DNA of 38,505 bases. Source: Phycisphaerae bacterium (GTDB lineage: Bacteria > Planctomycetota > Phycisphaerae > SM23-33). A model generated the notes under the pieces. That model ran no database searches. It was given only the letters and a program-made list of their open reading frames with translations, and was not told the origin of the DNA. Below, piece after piece: positions 23,673-33,042 of the stretch. The stretch covers positions 1 to 38,505 of the forward strand of contig JAGXKT010000023.1 of assembly GCA_018335035.1 (NCBI GenBank), read 5' to 3'. The position numbers and the translations under genes were made by a program. How positions within the stretch are numbered: position 1 is the first letter of the stretch; each line of letters begins with the position of its first letter.

Positions 23673-24398
23673 ATGCGTCGATATCTCTCAGCCGTTGTGG
23701 TCGCCGCGGCGGCTCTGGTCATGGCAGCCGGGTCCGCGTGGACGGAGGAGCCCGAAAAACCGGCCGGACCCCAGCGTCGCCACGGACATCACGCGCGGCG
23801 TCACGGGCGCATGAGGCAGCACATGCTGGACCGGCTGGCAGAGAAGCTCGATCTCAGCGCGGACGAGAAGGCCGCAGTTGGCGACGTTCTCGCCGACCAC
23901 CACAAGGCCGTCGAAGCATATCGCGACGAGCACCGCGACGAATTCGTCGCCTTGCGTAAGAAGATGCGCCAGGCGCACAAGGACGGTGACCGCGACGAGC
24001 TCCAGGCGCTGCGTAAGAAGATGAGAGAGATGATCTCAGGACGAATGGAGCTGGCCAAGTCACTGCATAAGCAGGTCCTCGCCGCTCTGCCGGAGGACAA
24101 GGCCGCCGAGGCCAAGGCGATGTTCGCCAAGGCACGCAAGCGACACGCCGCGGTGCGGCATCGCTTCATGCAACGCCACCCCGGATTGCGGATGCTGGCG
24201 GGGTTGCGCAAGCTCGACCTCAGCGACGAGCAAAGGGAGAAGATTCGCGACATCGTCGCCGACGCGCAGGAGAAGATCGAAGACGTGCTGACTGACGAGC
24301 AGAAGGAGAAGCTCAAGCAAATGCGGCGCCGCGCCGCCGCAGAGCGGCGAGGCGGACGGTCGCGTCGTGACCGGCCGGCGTCGGATGGCAAAGACTAA
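23673..24398 (+). CDS. Spy/CpxP-like periplasmic helical protein
   Basis: The 241-residue product begins with a signal peptide (MRRYLSAVVVAAAALVMAAG) and continues as an almost fully helical, highly charged protein rich in Lys, Arg, His and Glu. Two segments carry the LTxxQ-type pattern of the Spy/CpxP/ZraP group: KLDLSADEKAAVGDVLADHH and KLDLSDEQREKIRDIVADAQ, plus VLTDEQKEKLKQMRRR. Such proteins act as periplasmic chaperones or metal-stress sensors. His-rich stretches near the mature N-terminus (RRHGHHARRHGR) could bind metal. AAGGAG precedes ATG 23673. It lies upstream of the TolC-type gene, but a hairpin and promoter separate them. Confidence 0.7.
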   Translation: MRRYLSAVVVAAAALVMAAGSAWTEEPEKPAGPQRRHGHHARRHGRMRQHMLDRLAEKLDLSADEKAAVGDVLADHHKAVEAYRDEHRDEFVALRKKMRQAHKDGDRDELQALRKKMREMISGRMELAKSLHKQVLAALPEDKAAEAKAMFAKARKRHAAVRHRFMQRHPGLRMLAGLRKLDLSDEQREKIRDIVADAQEKIEDVLTDEQKEKLKQMRRRAAAERRGGRSRRDRPASDGKD

Positions 24399-24488
24399 GC
24401 GATCTTACGCGACCGTGTGCCGGTCACACACATAGAGCGCGACAGGGACAAGCAGGTAGAGACAGCCGCCGCTTGCCTTAACATTCCC

Positions 24489-24517
24489 GGGGCGTCCGCG
24501 CTTGGCGCGGACGCCCC
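24489..24517. terminator. Perfect 12-bp hairpin downstream of the Spy-like gene, without U tract
   Basis: The arms GGGGCGTCCGCG (24489-24500) and CGCGGACGCCCC (24506-24517) pair perfectly around CTTGG. No T run follows. It lies about 90 nt past the stop codon and probably ends or stabilises the transcript. Confidence 0.5.
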
Positions 24518-24786
24518 ATAGCTTCGGCACCCCGAGGCCGTCTGACCAAAACCAGCTCCGCGTGAATACCCACCGCGCGGGCCCCAGCCCCCGGAGCGGC
24601 CGAAGCGTCGCAGCGGCGCCCTCCCCCGCGCCTGCCACAGGAAAACTACGATATACGCGTCGTTGCGACCACGCATCTCGGCGGCGGGCGCACGGGCTGA
24701 CCGCCCCGCGCGCGGCCTCGCCGGCGTGCGAACGGATGCTCGTTGGACGCCGCGGGGATTCAATGCGATTCCGGCGCGCTGCGCCC

Positions 24787-24815
24787 TTGCCAACACCCCC
24801 GCGCTGCGCTATCGT
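24787..24815 (+). promoter_or_regulatory. Promoter candidate for the TolC-type gene
   Basis: TTGCCA (24787-24792), 17 bp, then TATCGT (24810-24815), four of six matches in each box. The predicted start gives a leader of about 42 nt. Confidence 0.45.
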
Positions 24816-24864
24816 AAGGACCAGTACGATGGCAGGATAAGTCGCCGGAAAAGGGAGTGCGTGC

Positions 24865-26544
24865 ATGCGAAGCCACATGGTGCATACGGGGATCATCGTG
24901 ATAACCCTTGCGCTGGCGAGCGCCGGATGCGTTCAACCGGGCGCGTGGGACGGCGGATCGCTCGGACAGTACCAACGCGCCCGCGTCGACAGGGCGCCGC
25001 AGCCGCGTGGCAGCGACGCGCTGGAGCCGTACCGACCGGCTCGCGAAACGAAGCTTCCGACGCTGGAGGTCAGGACGGACGCCGATACGGGCCGGCGGCA
25101 CGTGCGCCTGTCGCTCGGCGACGCCGTCATCCACGCGCTGGCGGCCAGCCCCGAAATCGGCGTGGTCGCCTTCGACCCGGCCGTGTCGCGCGAGGAGGTC
25201 GTCCAGGCCGCGGCCGCGTTCGACGCCGAGGTCTTTGCCGAGTGGGCCCGCCGCAAGACCGACGAGCGAACGGACAGCACCGCCGGCGGCGGCGAGGCCG
25301 AGGTCCGCAGCGTGCAGGCGGGCCTGCGTCAGAAGATTCCCACCGGTGCCGAGTGGGTCCTCAGTTGGGCGGCGACCGACACGCGCGACGACGTAATCAC
25401 CCGGACGCTACACCCGCGATACGAGCGCAAGGCGTCTCTGCAGATCACGCAACCCCTGCTCCGCAACGCCTGGCCGGCGTTCAATCTGGCCCAGCTGCGT
25501 CTGGCGCGGGTCAGCCATCGCCAGACGCTCGAGGCCTTCCGCGAGACCGTCGAGGAGGTCGTCGCCGCCGTCCACGCCACGTACTGGCAACTCGTCCGTG
25601 CCCGTGGCGACGTGACGATTCAGGAGGAGCTGATCGCCTATACGCAGGACACGCTCGACCGCCTGCGCGCGCGTGCGGAATTGGATGCAACCAGCGTGCA
25701 GATCAGCCAGACGGAGGCGGCCCTGCACGCGCGGGAGGAGGCGCTGCTGCTGGCTGTTCAGAAGCTTGCCGACGTCCGCGAGCAGCTCGCCCGCTTGATT
25801 TCGCATCCCGAGCTTCCGCCCACGGCGCCGCTGGTGATCGAGCCGACGACCCAGCTCGTCACGGCACCGGTGGACATGGACGTCAACGACCAGTTGCTCA
25901 CGGCGCTGCACCACAGCCCCCAGTTGGCTCAGGCGCGCCTGGAGATCGAGGCGGCGGACATTCGCGTCACCGCGGCCGAGAGCGAGGCGCTGCCGCGGCT
26001 GGATATCACGGCCGGCGCGACGCTCCAGGGACTCGCCGGGGGACGGCACGGCGCGACCGAAGACCTCGGCACGCTCGACTACGCCGGTTACGAGCTGGCG
26101 TTCACGTTTGAATACCCGCTGGGCAATCGTCAACGGCTGGCGAACCTGCGGGCGGCGAGGCGCCGACGGCACCAGGCGGTCGCGAGCTTCCAGAACGCCG
26201 CAGACCGGCTCGCCGTGCGCGTTCGTGAGCGGCTGCGTGCAGCCGAGACGGCCCGCCGGCGCGTCAGCGTTCAGCAGGCGGCGGTGCACTCGGCCGAAGT
26301 GCAACTTCAGGCGATCGAAGACACCGAGAAGGTTCGCGGGGCACTGACGCCGGAGTTCATTCTGGTCAAACTGCAGGCGCAGGAGACGCTGGCCGATGCC
26401 CGGCGGCGCGTGCTTCAGGCGCGTCAGGACTACAACGTCGCCCTGGCGGAGTTGGCACGCGAGACGGGGACCATTGCGGACTTCTCTGCCGTCAATGTCG
26501 CCCTGCCGACCGGCGAGTCGACAACGCGGCGGGCGCCGGAGTAG
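24865..26544 (+). CDS. TolC-type outer-membrane efflux lipoprotein
   Basis: The 559-residue product is an outer-membrane channel of the TolC/OEP family, which forms trimeric tunnels through the periplasm and outer membrane. It begins with a lipoprotein signal (IIVITLALASAGC, with lipid-modified Cys at residue 22). Two OEP repeats follow, each with long coiled-coil helices, for example DATSVQISQTEAALHAREEA and later RRRHQAVASFQNAADRLAVR. The strand-forming segment RKASLQITQPLLRNAW is typical. AAGGGAG lies 8 nt before ATG 24865. It is convergent to a cluster of adaptor, M50 and SecA-like genes and is the likely outer-membrane exit of that system (inference from context). Confidence 0.9.
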   Translation: MRSHMVHTGIIVITLALASAGCVQPGAWDGGSLGQYQRARVDRAPQPRGSDALEPYRPARETKLPTLEVRTDADTGRRHVRLSLGDAVIHALAASPEIGVVAFDPAVSREEVVQAAAAFDAEVFAEWARRKTDERTDSTAGGGEAEVRSVQAGLRQKIPTGAEWVLSWAATDTRDDVITRTLHPRYERKASLQITQPLLRNAWPAFNLAQLRLARVSHRQTLEAFRETVEEVVAAVHATYWQLVRARGDVTIQEELIAYTQDTLDRLRARAELDATSVQISQTEAALHAREEALLLAVQKLADVREQLARLISHPELPPTAPLVIEPTTQLVTAPVDMDVNDQLLTALHHSPQLAQARLEIEAADIRVTAAESEALPRLDITAGATLQGLAGGRHGATEDLGTLDYAGYELAFTFEYPLGNRQRLANLRAARRRRHQAVASFQNAADRLAVRVRERLRAAETARRRVSVQQAAVHSAEVQLQAIEDTEKVRGALTPEFILVKLQAQETLADARRRVLQARQDYNVALAELARETGTIADFSAVNVALPTGESTTRRAPE

Positions 26545-26611
26545 CGTTCTGACGGCTTGCGACGCGAGCGCCAGGCGAGCCGGCCGACAGTAATCCGGCG
26601 GACCCCGCGGC

Positions 26612-28600
26612 TTACCCCTCGCGCCCCGCGAAGCCGAGGTATTCGTCCAGCCAGTCGTCGGTGCGAAGGACGCCCTTACGCTGCCGCAGCGCCAGGCGCT
26701 CGGCGCGGCGCTGGGCCACCGAAAATACGCGGCGCGTCAGCGCGGAGGAAACCTCCCGATCGGTCCCGCCGTAGCGCGTCCGTAGCGACCCCGACAGACG
26801 CGGTGCGTGGCGGCGAACCAGCTCGTCGTCCAGGGCGACGACCGCCTCGACCGAACCGGGCTGGCCCTGGCGGGCACATCGCCCGAAGAGCTGCCGGTCG
26901 ATTCGCCCGGCCTCGTGACGTTCCGTGGCGATGACGACCAGGCCGCCGATCTCCTCCACGCCGCAGGCCAGGCGAATGTTCGTGCCCCGCCCGGCCATGT
27001 TCGTCGCCACCGTAATACGCCCGCGCATGCCCGCCGAGGCCACGATTTGGGCCTCCTCGGCATGGCGCACGGCGTTGAGCACCTGGTGGTCAAGCTCGCG
27101 AGCCGTCAGCAGTTCGCTGAGGTGTTCGCTGGCGCCGACACTCCGCGTTCCGATCAACACCGGCCGACCCTCGGCGTGCAACGCGCTGATCCGCTCGACG
27201 ACGGACTGCCACTTCGCCTCGGCGGACGCAAAGACCCGGTCCGGCGCGACTCGCCGAATGCACGGGCGGTTGGTCGGAATCACGACGACCGGCAGGTGGT
27301 AGATCTGCCAGAACTCGCGCCGCGCCTCGGCGGCCGTGCCGGTCATGCCCGCCAGATGCCGGTACAGCCGGAAGAACCGCTGGAAGCTGACGCGCGCGTA
27401 CGTGTCCTTCGGCGGCTCGACCTCGAGGCCTTCCTTGGCCTGGACGTGCTGGTGGAGGCCGTCGCGCCACTCGCGGTCCGGCATGAGCCGCCCCGTGAAC
27501 TCGTCAACGATCACGACCTTGTCGTCCTGGACAACATAGTGCTTGTCGCGGCGGTAGTATACGCCGGCCGTCAGCGACTGGACGACCAACTCCTCGGCGC
27601 GACGCGCGCCGGCCCAGATGCCGCCGCGTCCGTCCGTCAACGCGTCCAGACGGCGACGGCCCGCCGGAGTCAGTTCCACCTCCCGATAGCGGTCGTTGGT
27701 GCGGAAGTCCCGCCTCGGCTCAAGCTGCTCGGCCAGTGCGGCCGCTTCAGAAAAGGCCTTGGCCTGCTCGGGATTCGGCGCCTGACCGGAGATGATCAGC
27801 GGTGTGACGGCCTCGTCGATCAGCACGCTGTCGGCTTCGTCGACGATGGCGTACTCAAGCCCACGCTGGACGAGGCGGTCTGCCCCGCTGGCCCGGCCGC
27901 GGTCGATCCGTTCCAACAGCACCTGCGGCAGCGACCGCAGACGCCCCAGCGCCAGGCGGTCACGAAGGAAGTCCGCCGTGACTTCCTTGTTCGTCAGGTA
28001 CGTGATGTCCGCGGCGTAAGCGTCGCGCCGCGCGGGCGCTTCCATCTCCGAATCGACGTGGGCGACGCGAAGCCCACAAAACCGGTAGACCGGCGCCATC
28101 CATTCGGCGTCGCGCTGGGCGAGGTAATCGTTGACGGTCACGACGTGGCAGCCCCGCCCGCGCCAACCGGCCACCGTCGCCGGCATGGTCGCCACCAGCG
28201 TTTTGCCCTCACCGGTGGCCATCTCCGCGACGCAACGTGCGTGCAGCGCCAGCGCCCCGGCAACCTGGACGGGGAAAGGTCTCTCGCCGATCTTCCGGAA
28301 GGCCACCTCGCGCACCACCGCGAAGGCCCGTTCGAGATCGGCCCGCGTGTCCCGTCCGCGCCGGAACACATCGCGCAGCTCGGCGGCGGCGTCCCGCAGG
28401 CGCGCGTCCGAGATGTTCGCGAAGTGCCTCTCCCAAGCCAACACCTTCTGCGCACGACGGAGGAAGCGACTCGTCCGCGTCGTCAGCCGGCGCGCACGCC
28501 CGGCCGCGGCATCCCAGGCAGCGTCCAGACCCTTGGGAAGCTCGCGTTCGCCCGCGCCGGCCGTCAGCGTCCGCCACGTTGTACTCGGAAGCGTTGCCAT
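26612..28600 (-). CDS. Short SecA-like ATPase (accessory SecA)
   Basis: The 662-residue product is a DEAD-box translocation ATPase of the SecA family. Walker A reads EMATGEGKT (126-134), where housekeeping SecA has MRTGEGKT or MKTGEGKT. It is followed by HVVTVNDYLAQRDAEWM and Walker B IVDEADSVLIDEAVTPLII (254-257 DEAD). The preprotein-binding domain is present, then DEFTGRLMPDREWRDGLHQH, GMTGTAAEARREFWQIY, VATNMAGRGTNIRL and RIDRQLFGRCARQGQPGS. The protein ends right after AQRRAERLALRQRKGVL, where the scaffold helix continues in normal SecA. The wing, the IRA hairpin and the zinc tail, about 200 residues, are therefore missing. It is the last gene downstream of the M50/HlyD gene. I infer it is a dedicated motor, not the housekeeping SecA. 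Confidence 0.88.
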   Translation of the reverse strand: MATLPSTTWRTLTAGAGERELPKGLDAAWDAAAGRARRLTTRTSRFLRRAQKVLAWERHFANISDARLRDAAAELRDVFRRGRDTRADLERAFAVVREVAFRKIGERPFPVQVAGALALHARCVAEMATGEGKTLVATMPATVAGWRGRGCHVVTVNDYLAQRDAEWMAPVYRFCGLRVAHVDSEMEAPARRDAYAADITYLTNKEVTADFLRDRLALGRLRSLPQVLLERIDRGRASGADRLVQRGLEYAIVDEADSVLIDEAVTPLIISGQAPNPEQAKAFSEAAALAEQLEPRRDFRTNDRYREVELTPAGRRRLDALTDGRGGIWAGARRAEELVVQSLTAGVYYRRDKHYVVQDDKVVIVDEFTGRLMPDREWRDGLHQHVQAKEGLEVEPPKDTYARVSFQRFFRLYRHLAGMTGTAAEARREFWQIYHLPVVVIPTNRPCIRRVAPDRVFASAEAKWQSVVERISALHAEGRPVLIGTRSVGASEHLSELLTARELDHQVLNAVRHAEEAQIVASAGMRGRITVATNMAGRGTNIRLACGVEEIGGLVVIATERHEAGRIDRQLFGRCARQGQPGSVEAVVALDDELVRRHAPRLSGSLRTRYGGTDREVSSALTRRVFSVAQRRAERLALRQRKGVLRTDDWLDEYLGFAGREG

Positions 28601-28727
28601 TTATGAATGCACAGCCAAGCCCACAGGTGCGCCGATCGCACGATTCCCAAACGCCCGGGGCCCGATACGACCCGCAATCCGTCTCCACCGCGCCGGCCGC
28701 GCCCGCAGCGTCGCGCCACCATCGGCC

Positions 28728-30926
28728 TCAGATGCGGAACCGTCTCTGGAGCAAGCGACGCAGCGCGCCCCACCACTGGACGGCCAGCGGTTTGGACGGC
28801 AACTCGAAGCGGACCACGACGCGCTGCCCCGGAAGCAGCCGCGGGCGACCGGATCGTGCCGCCAACGGACGGATGCGCACCTGGAAGACCGGTGCGGCCG
28901 CCGTGGTTCCCTCGGCATCCTTGGGGTCCGTCGCGATGGGCCCGCCGACGGCGTAACCCAGTGCGGCCGAGGGAAGCGCACGATCGCCGACGGGGAAGAC
29001 ATCAAGCAGTCGCCCGTCGAGGTGGTCGTCCGGCCGGCCTGACACACGAATCTCGACGCGCTCGTCGGCCTCGTCGATCAGGCGTTTGTCGGCTTGATCA
29101 ACGACAGCGCGAATGTGCAGCGCTTTCAGCGCCGCGACTCGCCCGATCTGCTCACCGCGGCGGAAAAAGCGGCCTATCATGCCCCCGGCCTGGGCGGGCA
29201 GCCACAGACCCGCCTGCGGCGGCGCGACCGCCAACGATGCCCGGCGTCTTCGGAAACGTTCCAGTTGCCGCTCCGTGTAGGCGATGTGCCCGTCAAGCAC
29301 TCTCACTTCCCCCGGATCACGCGTCTCGGGCGCTGTGGCGATGGCCCTGCGGCGGCGGAGTCCCGCCAGATTCGCCTTGAGCCGCTGAATGACGTCCTCC
29401 AGTTTCGGGTTGCGCAGCCGCACGACCACGTCTGAGGCGGGGTGCACCGGCGCGCACGGGTCACGCAGATCGTCGATGAACCCGTCCTCCGGCGCGTAGA
29501 CCTCGACCAGTTCGACCGGCTCGACGACGCCCTCGACACGGACCCGCTCCGGCGCGGGGATCGCGCCGATGGCGACCGCCACCAGCACGATGAACACCGC
29601 CGTCGCCGCCACCGCCCGCCCGCGCGTCCGATCCAGCTCGCCGCTGGTCAACAGGTAGCGAACGAACTTGCCCAACGGCACACAAAGCCACATGAACGCC
29701 GCCACGGCCGCGAAGAGGACGGCGATGATCGCGAACTGCTTGGGCAGCCGGTCGGTCACGAACAGCAGAATTAACGCGAAGATCACAACGCGATAGAGCG
29801 TCGAGGCGATGCCGTAAAACACGAACCAGATGCGCTCCCCGGCGGTGTGAGCCGGGTTGCGACTGCGCTGGGCGCCGAAAACGTACCGCTTGACGAGGTA
29901 CTGCAGGTACTGCCGGCTGCGCGGCGCCAGGTTGGGAATCTCCACCAGATCCGACAGAACGTAGTACGCGTCGTAGCGCAGCAGCGGGTTGCCGTTGAAC
30001 AGCAGCGTGGAGATGCTGGCGATGAACATGACGTTGTAGCAAATCGCGCTGAGCGTGCTGTTGCCCGTATGCTCCCAGACAATGGCGGCGATCGCCGCGA
30101 TCGCCAGCTCGACCATCACGCCGGCCGTGCCGACCACGATGCGATGGCGCTTGAGACGGAAGGCCCAGGCGCTCGAGGCATCCACGTACGGAAGTGGCAG
30201 GAACACGAGAAGCATCACGCCCATGACGTGCACCTCGCCGCCGGTGCCCGTCACCCGCCCGAAGCGTTTGACCGCGAACGCATGGCCGAACTCGTGGCAG
30301 ATCTTCGTGATGATCATCGCCACGTACAGCAGCGGCAGGTTGGCCGCGCTGAACAGCCCCTCGGTGCGGTCGGCCAACTCGCCGAGCCGCCCGGCGACGA
30401 AGTATCCGCCTCCAAGCAGAACGCCCAACCACACCACCAGCCCGACGGGGCTGAATATGCGCCCGAACACCCCCACCCAGCGATTCAGGAAATGCTCCGG
30501 GTCGATCAGCGGAATGCGGATGAACAGCAGGTTCGTCAGGTAGCTCTGCACCTCGCGGCGACGTCGCTTGCTGTACCGCTTGAGCAGCCCCTCGGCGTCC
30601 GGCGGCAATTCCGCCATCAGGAGGTTGGACGCGTAAAGCTGCCCGAGAAGCTGAATCGCCTCGCCCTGGGTCGGCGCCGCGTCGCCCAGCCGGTCACCGG
30701 CGATCTGCCACGCGTCGGCCACCGTCCGCCGCCCGTCCAGCAGCGCCACGAAGCCGTAGGCCGGTTCCGACATGCGGAGAAAGTCGTTGCTGGCCGGGTC
30801 GGCCAGTACGTGCCACATCCGCCCGCGGAAGTGCTGGCGGTGGACCTGTACCCCCGCCCTCAACCGCGGACGCAATGACCCCACGCGGTACCACGACTCG
30901 CTGAATGTGGGACGATCAACCGGCAC
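28728..30926 (-). CDS. PqqD-like / M50 metalloprotease / HlyD adaptor fusion protein
   Basis: This 732-residue membrane protein has three parts. Residues 15-110 resemble a PqqD-type peptide-binding domain (RLRAGVQVHRQHFRGRMWHV, then FVALLDGRRTVADAW). Residues 130-455 are a polytopic site-2-protease-like M50 domain with zinc motif HEFGH (211-215) and third ligand in NPLLRYD (Asp319). Residues 465-732 form a periplasmic HlyD/barrel-sandwich adaptor with a coiled coil (PKLEDVIQRLKANLAGLRRR, then AYTERQLERFRRRRASLAVA). Start is GTG 30926, with GGGAG in front. It lies 62 bp downstream of the GAF-HlyD gene and 127 bp upstream of the SecA-like gene. A role as a substrate-processing and export core is inference. 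Confidence 0.88.
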   Translation of the reverse strand: MPVDRPTFSESWYRVGSLRPRLRAGVQVHRQHFRGRMWHVLADPASNDFLRMSEPAYGFVALLDGRRTVADAWQIAGDRLGDAAPTQGEAIQLLGQLYASNLLMAELPPDAEGLLKRYSKRRRREVQSYLTNLLFIRIPLIDPEHFLNRWVGVFGRIFSPVGLVVWLGVLLGGGYFVAGRLGELADRTEGLFSAANLPLLYVAMIITKICHEFGHAFAVKRFGRVTGTGGEVHVMGVMLLVFLPLPYVDASSAWAFRLKRHRIVVGTAGVMVELAIAAIAAIVWEHTGNSTLSAICYNVMFIASISTLLFNGNPLLRYDAYYVLSDLVEIPNLAPRSRQYLQYLVKRYVFGAQRSRNPAHTAGERIWFVFYGIASTLYRVVIFALILLFVTDRLPKQFAIIAVLFAAVAAFMWLCVPLGKFVRYLLTSGELDRTRGRAVAATAVFIVLVAVAIGAIPAPERVRVEGVVEPVELVEVYAPEDGFIDDLRDPCAPVHPASDVVVRLRNPKLEDVIQRLKANLAGLRRRRAIATAPETRDPGEVRVLDGHIAYTERQLERFRRRRASLAVAPPQAGLWLPAQAGGMIGRFFRRGEQIGRVAALKALHIRAVVDQADKRLIDEADERVEIRVSGRPDDHLDGRLLDVFPVGDRALPSAALGYAVGGPIATDPKDAEGTTAAAPVFQVRIRPLAARSGRPRLLPGQRVVVRFELPSKPLAVQWWGALRRLLQRRFRI

Positions 30927-30988
30927 GACAACTCCCTGACCACAGCCGTCTCAACGCAAAGCCCACGCCCCCCAGTGGATCGGCGGCG

Positions 30989-32869
30989 TCACAGCCACAG
31001 CTTCATGCGGATCCAGTTGACCAGCCGTCGCGACCACAACCACGCGTAGCTGCGCCGGTCAATGTGAACCTTGGCAACGCCTTCCATGCCCGGGCGCATC
31101 CACTCCGGACGCCGGTCCAGCTTCAGGCGCACCTTGAAGACGTTGCCTTTCTCGACCACCTCGGCCACGGGGCGAATCCGCTCGACGACGAATCCGACCT
31201 TGCGTCCGGGGAACGCCGCCGGAGCCAGTTCGCCCCGCTGACCCGGGCGAACCTCGGCGATCTGGTCTTCGGGAATCGCCACCTCGGCGTAGATCGCGTC
31301 GAGGTCGGCAACCTCGAACAGGGGCTTGCCCCGCTCGACGCGGCTGTCCCTGCGTTGCCGCAAGGACTCGCTGATGACCGTTCCGTCGAACGGCGCGCGC
31401 ATCGCGGCCCGCTCGATGTCCGCGGTGAACTGGTCGATCTGTGTCTGGGCCTTTTCCGCCTCCGTCATGGCGATCTGCGCCTCGGCTATCTTGCCCTCGC
31501 TACGGGCCGTGGCGGCCTTCTGGAGCGCCTCGCGGCGATCGAGTCGCGCGCCCTCGAGCTGCCGCTGAAGGTCCTCGGTCTCCAGCGCGCCGAGGGCGTC
31601 CCCGGCCTCGACGCCGTCGCCCGGTTCGACCTCCACGTCCGCCAGGAAGCCGTCGTACGGTGCCGCAACGACCTCGTGCCGGTCCGTGATAAGCGTAAAC
31701 GTCCCGGCGGCCGTATAGGTCCCCTTGGCAAACACCAGAAAGGCAATCGCCGCGCAGACGCCCAGAGCAATCAGCTTGAGCCAGGTATGCTTGGGCCCGA
31801 CGAGCTTCGCCAAACCACTGCGAAGCGCCGACGCCGCCCGCGCGCCGAACCAGCGGTCCGTATGGTGAAGGTCGGCGACGCGGGGCGTCAGCAGATCGGC
31901 CGTCAGCCGCAGTGCCTCCGTTTCGTCAGCCGTGACGGGCTTATCGCTCGCGCGCTCGACCGTGAGCACGCCTATGGGCTTGTCGTCCTGGCGCAGGGGC
32001 AGCGACAACACGGACGTTCGCCCGTGGTGCTCGCTGAGCTCGCCGGCGGCGCGGCAGACGTACGTCGCCTCAGCGTCGGGCGGGTGGGCGACCTCGACGT
32101 CCTGATCCAGGCATTCCTCCATCGCCGACTCGATGTCCTGGACAAGCTTCATCTTGCGGCTGAACTTCTCGGTGTGGCTCAGTGCTTTGAGCCGGACGTA
32201 GCGCCCCTTGAGAAAGCCCATCGCCACGCGTTCGCAGGCCCACCGGCTGGCGATCTCGTTGCATGCGGCCATCGCTGCACCGGCGAACCGCCGTTGCGCG
32301 TTGACCGCGGCGAGAACCTCCATGCCGCTGCGCAGCCGGGCGACATCCGCATCGCGCTGCCGCAAGCTGAGGCGCATCTCGTACAGCGTCAGCAGCGCCC
32401 CGGTCAGTTCGAGCTTCTCGCGGGCGGCCTGCAGCGTCGCGGCGTCGGACGTCTCCACGAGAAACGCCGCCACCCCGTAGGTCGACTGCGCGCCCCGCCG
32501 CAACGGCGTCAGCACCGCGTGTCGCTCGGCCGGCTGACCGTAGAGGGCGTCATCGCGATGAAGTGCGAGCGTCTGCACACTCGCCAGCCCCTCCTGTCCG
32601 ACGCGCTGTGCCGCCTCCATCAGCCACGCCGGCGCCTTGCCGCCGGCATCGAGTCCCGGCCAGGCCGCCATCACGGACACACCTGCCGGCGTGGCGCGGA
32701 AAACCGCGCCGGCGCTGGCGCCGCTGAGGCGGCACTGCACGGACAGCAATTCGGTCAGAAACGCCGCCGGCGGACCGTCGAATTCCAACAGGTGGTCGAT
32801 CCACTCGGGCGTCGGGCTCGCCTCGGACGACGCCCCGGGCGTGGCGGAATGCGTGCGTTGGAAAGCCAT
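30989..32869 (-). CDS. GAF-GAF-transmembrane-HlyD adaptor protein
   Basis: The 626-residue product combines sensing and export parts. Residues about 35-160 and 180-330 look like two GAF domains (for example YGVAAFLVET and KPIGVLTVERASDKPVTADE), which would lie in the cytoplasm. One membrane helix follows (LIALGVCAAIAFLVFAKG, about 365-382). Residues 385-626 form a periplasmic HlyD/membrane-fusion domain, with the lipoyl halves VVAAPYDGFLADVEVEPGDG and AAMRAPFDGTVISESL around a short coiled coil. The order suggests ligand control of a periplasmic adaptor. It is encoded directly upstream of the M50/HlyD fusion on the same strand. Confidence 0.85.
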   Translation of the reverse strand: MAFQRTHSATPGASSEASPTPEWIDHLLEFDGPPAAFLTELLSVQCRLSGASAGAVFRATPAGVSVMAAWPGLDAGGKAPAWLMEAAQRVGQEGLASVQTLALHRDDALYGQPAERHAVLTPLRRGAQSTYGVAAFLVETSDAATLQAAREKLELTGALLTLYEMRLSLRQRDADVARLRSGMEVLAAVNAQRRFAGAAMAACNEIASRWACERVAMGFLKGRYVRLKALSHTEKFSRKMKLVQDIESAMEECLDQDVEVAHPPDAEATYVCRAAGELSEHHGRTSVLSLPLRQDDKPIGVLTVERASDKPVTADETEALRLTADLLTPRVADLHHTDRWFGARAASALRSGLAKLVGPKHTWLKLIALGVCAAIAFLVFAKGTYTAAGTFTLITDRHEVVAAPYDGFLADVEVEPGDGVEAGDALGALETEDLQRQLEGARLDRREALQKAATARSEGKIAEAQIAMTEAEKAQTQIDQFTADIERAAMRAPFDGTVISESLRQRRDSRVERGKPLFEVADLDAIYAEVAIPEDQIAEVRPGQRGELAPAAFPGRKVGFVVERIRPVAEVVEKGNVFKVRLKLDRRPEWMRPGMEGVAKVHIDRRSYAWLWSRRLVNWIRMKLWL

Positions 32870-33042
32870 GGTGCGTGTGCTTTCTGCGCGTCAAAGCGCT
32901 TCACGTTGTGCGGCAGCGTTCAGTGCCGATTGCGACGCAGGCGGCCCGGAGCGGCGGCCCCGGCCTGCTGCGGCCGAGGGCGTCGACCCCGCCGGGATCG
33001 GCCTCGCTCAAGTGGCCTTGCTACGCGCAGATGGCACGGGCT

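Larger units (their letters stand above)
24399..24864. other. 466-bp region between the Spy-like and TolC-type genes
   Basis: No gene is supported on either strand. The region holds a strong hairpin (24489-24517) and a promoter candidate for the TolC-type gene (24787-24815). Confidence 0.5.

Noticed and set aside
24405-24896. 163-codon minus-strand frame between the Spy-like and TolC-type genes
   Set aside because: Low-complexity, Arg/Gly-rich, crosses a strong hairpin and the TolC promoter; no family signature.
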